Source: Chitinophagaceae bacterium (lineage in GTDB: Bacteria > Bacteroidota > Bacteroidia > Chitinophagales > Chitinophagaceae). From it: a DNA stretch of 64,000 nucleotides. Both the position numbers and the translations under genes were made by a program. Shown one piece after another: positions 63,593 to 64,000 of this stretch (its first letter is position 1; every line of letters starts with the position of its first letter). The notes under the pieces are model-generated. The model made no database searches. It had not been told where the DNA came from and saw nothing but the letters and a program-made list of their open reading frames with translations. The stretch lies in NCBI GenBank assembly GCA_019638475.1, contig JAHBTR010000002.1, positions 248,001 through 312,000 of the forward strand. The letters run 5' to 3'.

Positions 63593-64000
63593 TTAGTTAA
63601 TTAATATTTCTTCTGTTGGATAGCGATAACGTAAAGATTTTGCTTTTTTGAATAATGCAATTAGTAAAGTTAAAGCTGTTACTCTACCTACAAACATGGT
63701 GCATATAAGAATAACTTTACCTATTTCGTTTAATTTTTCTGTAATGCCTAAAGACAAGCCAGCAGTGCTAAAAGCAGAAAAACATTCAAAAGTAATTTCG
63801 CTTATACTGAAATTTCTATTAAAAAATGCCATTAAATAAATACTTAAACCAATAACAAATAATGAAAGAGCCATAACAGCAAAAGCTCTTTTAATAGAAG
63901 CATCTGCAATTTCTCTACGCCAAATTTCAATTTTATTTTTTCCTCTGGCTATACTATAAAAGTTAAGAATGGCTATGGCAAAAGTGCTTGTTTTTATACC
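63593..64000 (-). CDS. KtrB/TrkH-type K+ transporter pore subunit (partial, C-terminal part)
   Basis: The open frame reaches the right edge at base 64000, giving 135 residues plus stop with no internal stop. The edge reads GIKTSTFAIAILNF, the downstream part of the GxTxGGIKT pore motif, and FSTAGLSLGITEKLNEIGK is the fourth selectivity-filter repeat (normally containing TAG(L/F)S.G). RVTALTLLIALFKK and the basic YRYPTEEILIN tail are typical of KtrB. The N-terminal pores are outside the window. An internal ATG at 63874 is not the start. Confidence 0.85.
   Translation of the reverse strand, partial: GIKTSTFAIAILNFYSIARGKNKIEIWRREIADASIKRAFAVMALSLFVIGLSIYLMAFFNRNFSISEITFECFSAFSTAGLSLGITEKLNEIGKVILICTMFVGRVTALTLLIALFKKAKSLRYRYPTEEILIN

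Noticed and set aside
1..64000. tRNA and rRNA genes
   Set aside because: I looked in the larger gaps for cloverleaf or GTTCGA-type signals and saw none; a covariance-model scan (tRNAscan-SE, Rfam) would be decisive.

Overview
The window is an AT-rich chromosomal segment of a Bacteroidota bacterium, most likely near Chitinophagales/Sphingobacteriales (rank below phylum is my inference). Supporting signs are a type IX secretion cargo with a gliding-motility-type C-terminal sorting domain next to a PorP/SprF-like protein, many TAnnTTTG-type -7 promoter elements with no Shine-Dalgarno sequences, and a type II-C CRISPR system with 47-bp repeats. Most of the window is ordinary core metabolism. The accessory material lies at the left edge (1-1.0 kb, decayed genes), at 31-40 kb (CRISPR-Cas), at 43.7-46.1 kb (a HincII-like restriction-modification pair) and in several intergenic repeat patches.

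Layout. 0-1 kb: tail of an unknown gene, a GYF-domain membrane protein that looks frameshifted, and a PIN-toxin fragment. 1-6.3 kb (minus strand): flippase, proline dehydrogenase, TsaD, MacB-like permease. 6.5-11.7 kb (plus): two-CBM20 4-alpha-glucanotransferase, Ca2+/H+ antiporter, DinB-fold protein, LOG-family protein. 11.7-13.7 kb (minus): outer-membrane protein and FAD-linked oxidase. 13.9-20.6 kb (plus): Maf, DUF2851, PepP, an S23-type four-helix-bundle gene flanked by inverted repeats, PssA, PurS, RsmI and a serine-hydrolase homologue lacking its SxxK motif. 20.6-23.6 kb: a five-PAS histidine kinase overlapping a response regulator. 23.8-31.1 kb: DUF2130, Hpt, a glucosaminidase-LysM protein, an O-methyltransferase, M42 peptidase, UbiA-family protein, lipoprotein and a LuxE/PaaK-like protein.

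CRISPR-Cas (31.1-39.7 kb): tracrRNA on the minus strand, then cas9 (1420 aa), a REP-associated tyrosine transposase (RAYT) between palindromes, cas1, cas2 and an array of 26 intact 47-bp repeats plus one degenerate repeat with 26 spacers. The anti-repeat in the tracrRNA shows that the array is read on the minus strand, toward cas2. I infer that each repeat may carry a Bacteroidota-type promoter (TTTG, 20-nt spacer, then a partial -7 element ending in TTTG), like the repeat-embedded promoters of Neisseria type II-C arrays. The RAYT insertion separates the interference gene (cas9) from the adaptation genes (cas1-cas2).

39.8-64 kb: nucleotidyltransferase, SlyD-like PPIase, thiolase, UPF0104 membrane protein, HincII-like R and M genes, PanC, RecG, T9SS cargo and PorP, a 22-bp T-rich tandem repeat, D-serine dehydratase, an 80-bp tandem repeat, agmatine deiminase, SMUG2-like glycosylase, PlsY, PrmA, Pnp, RpsO and the KtrA/KtrB potassium-uptake pair, the latter running off the right edge. 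I recognised no tRNA or rRNA genes.
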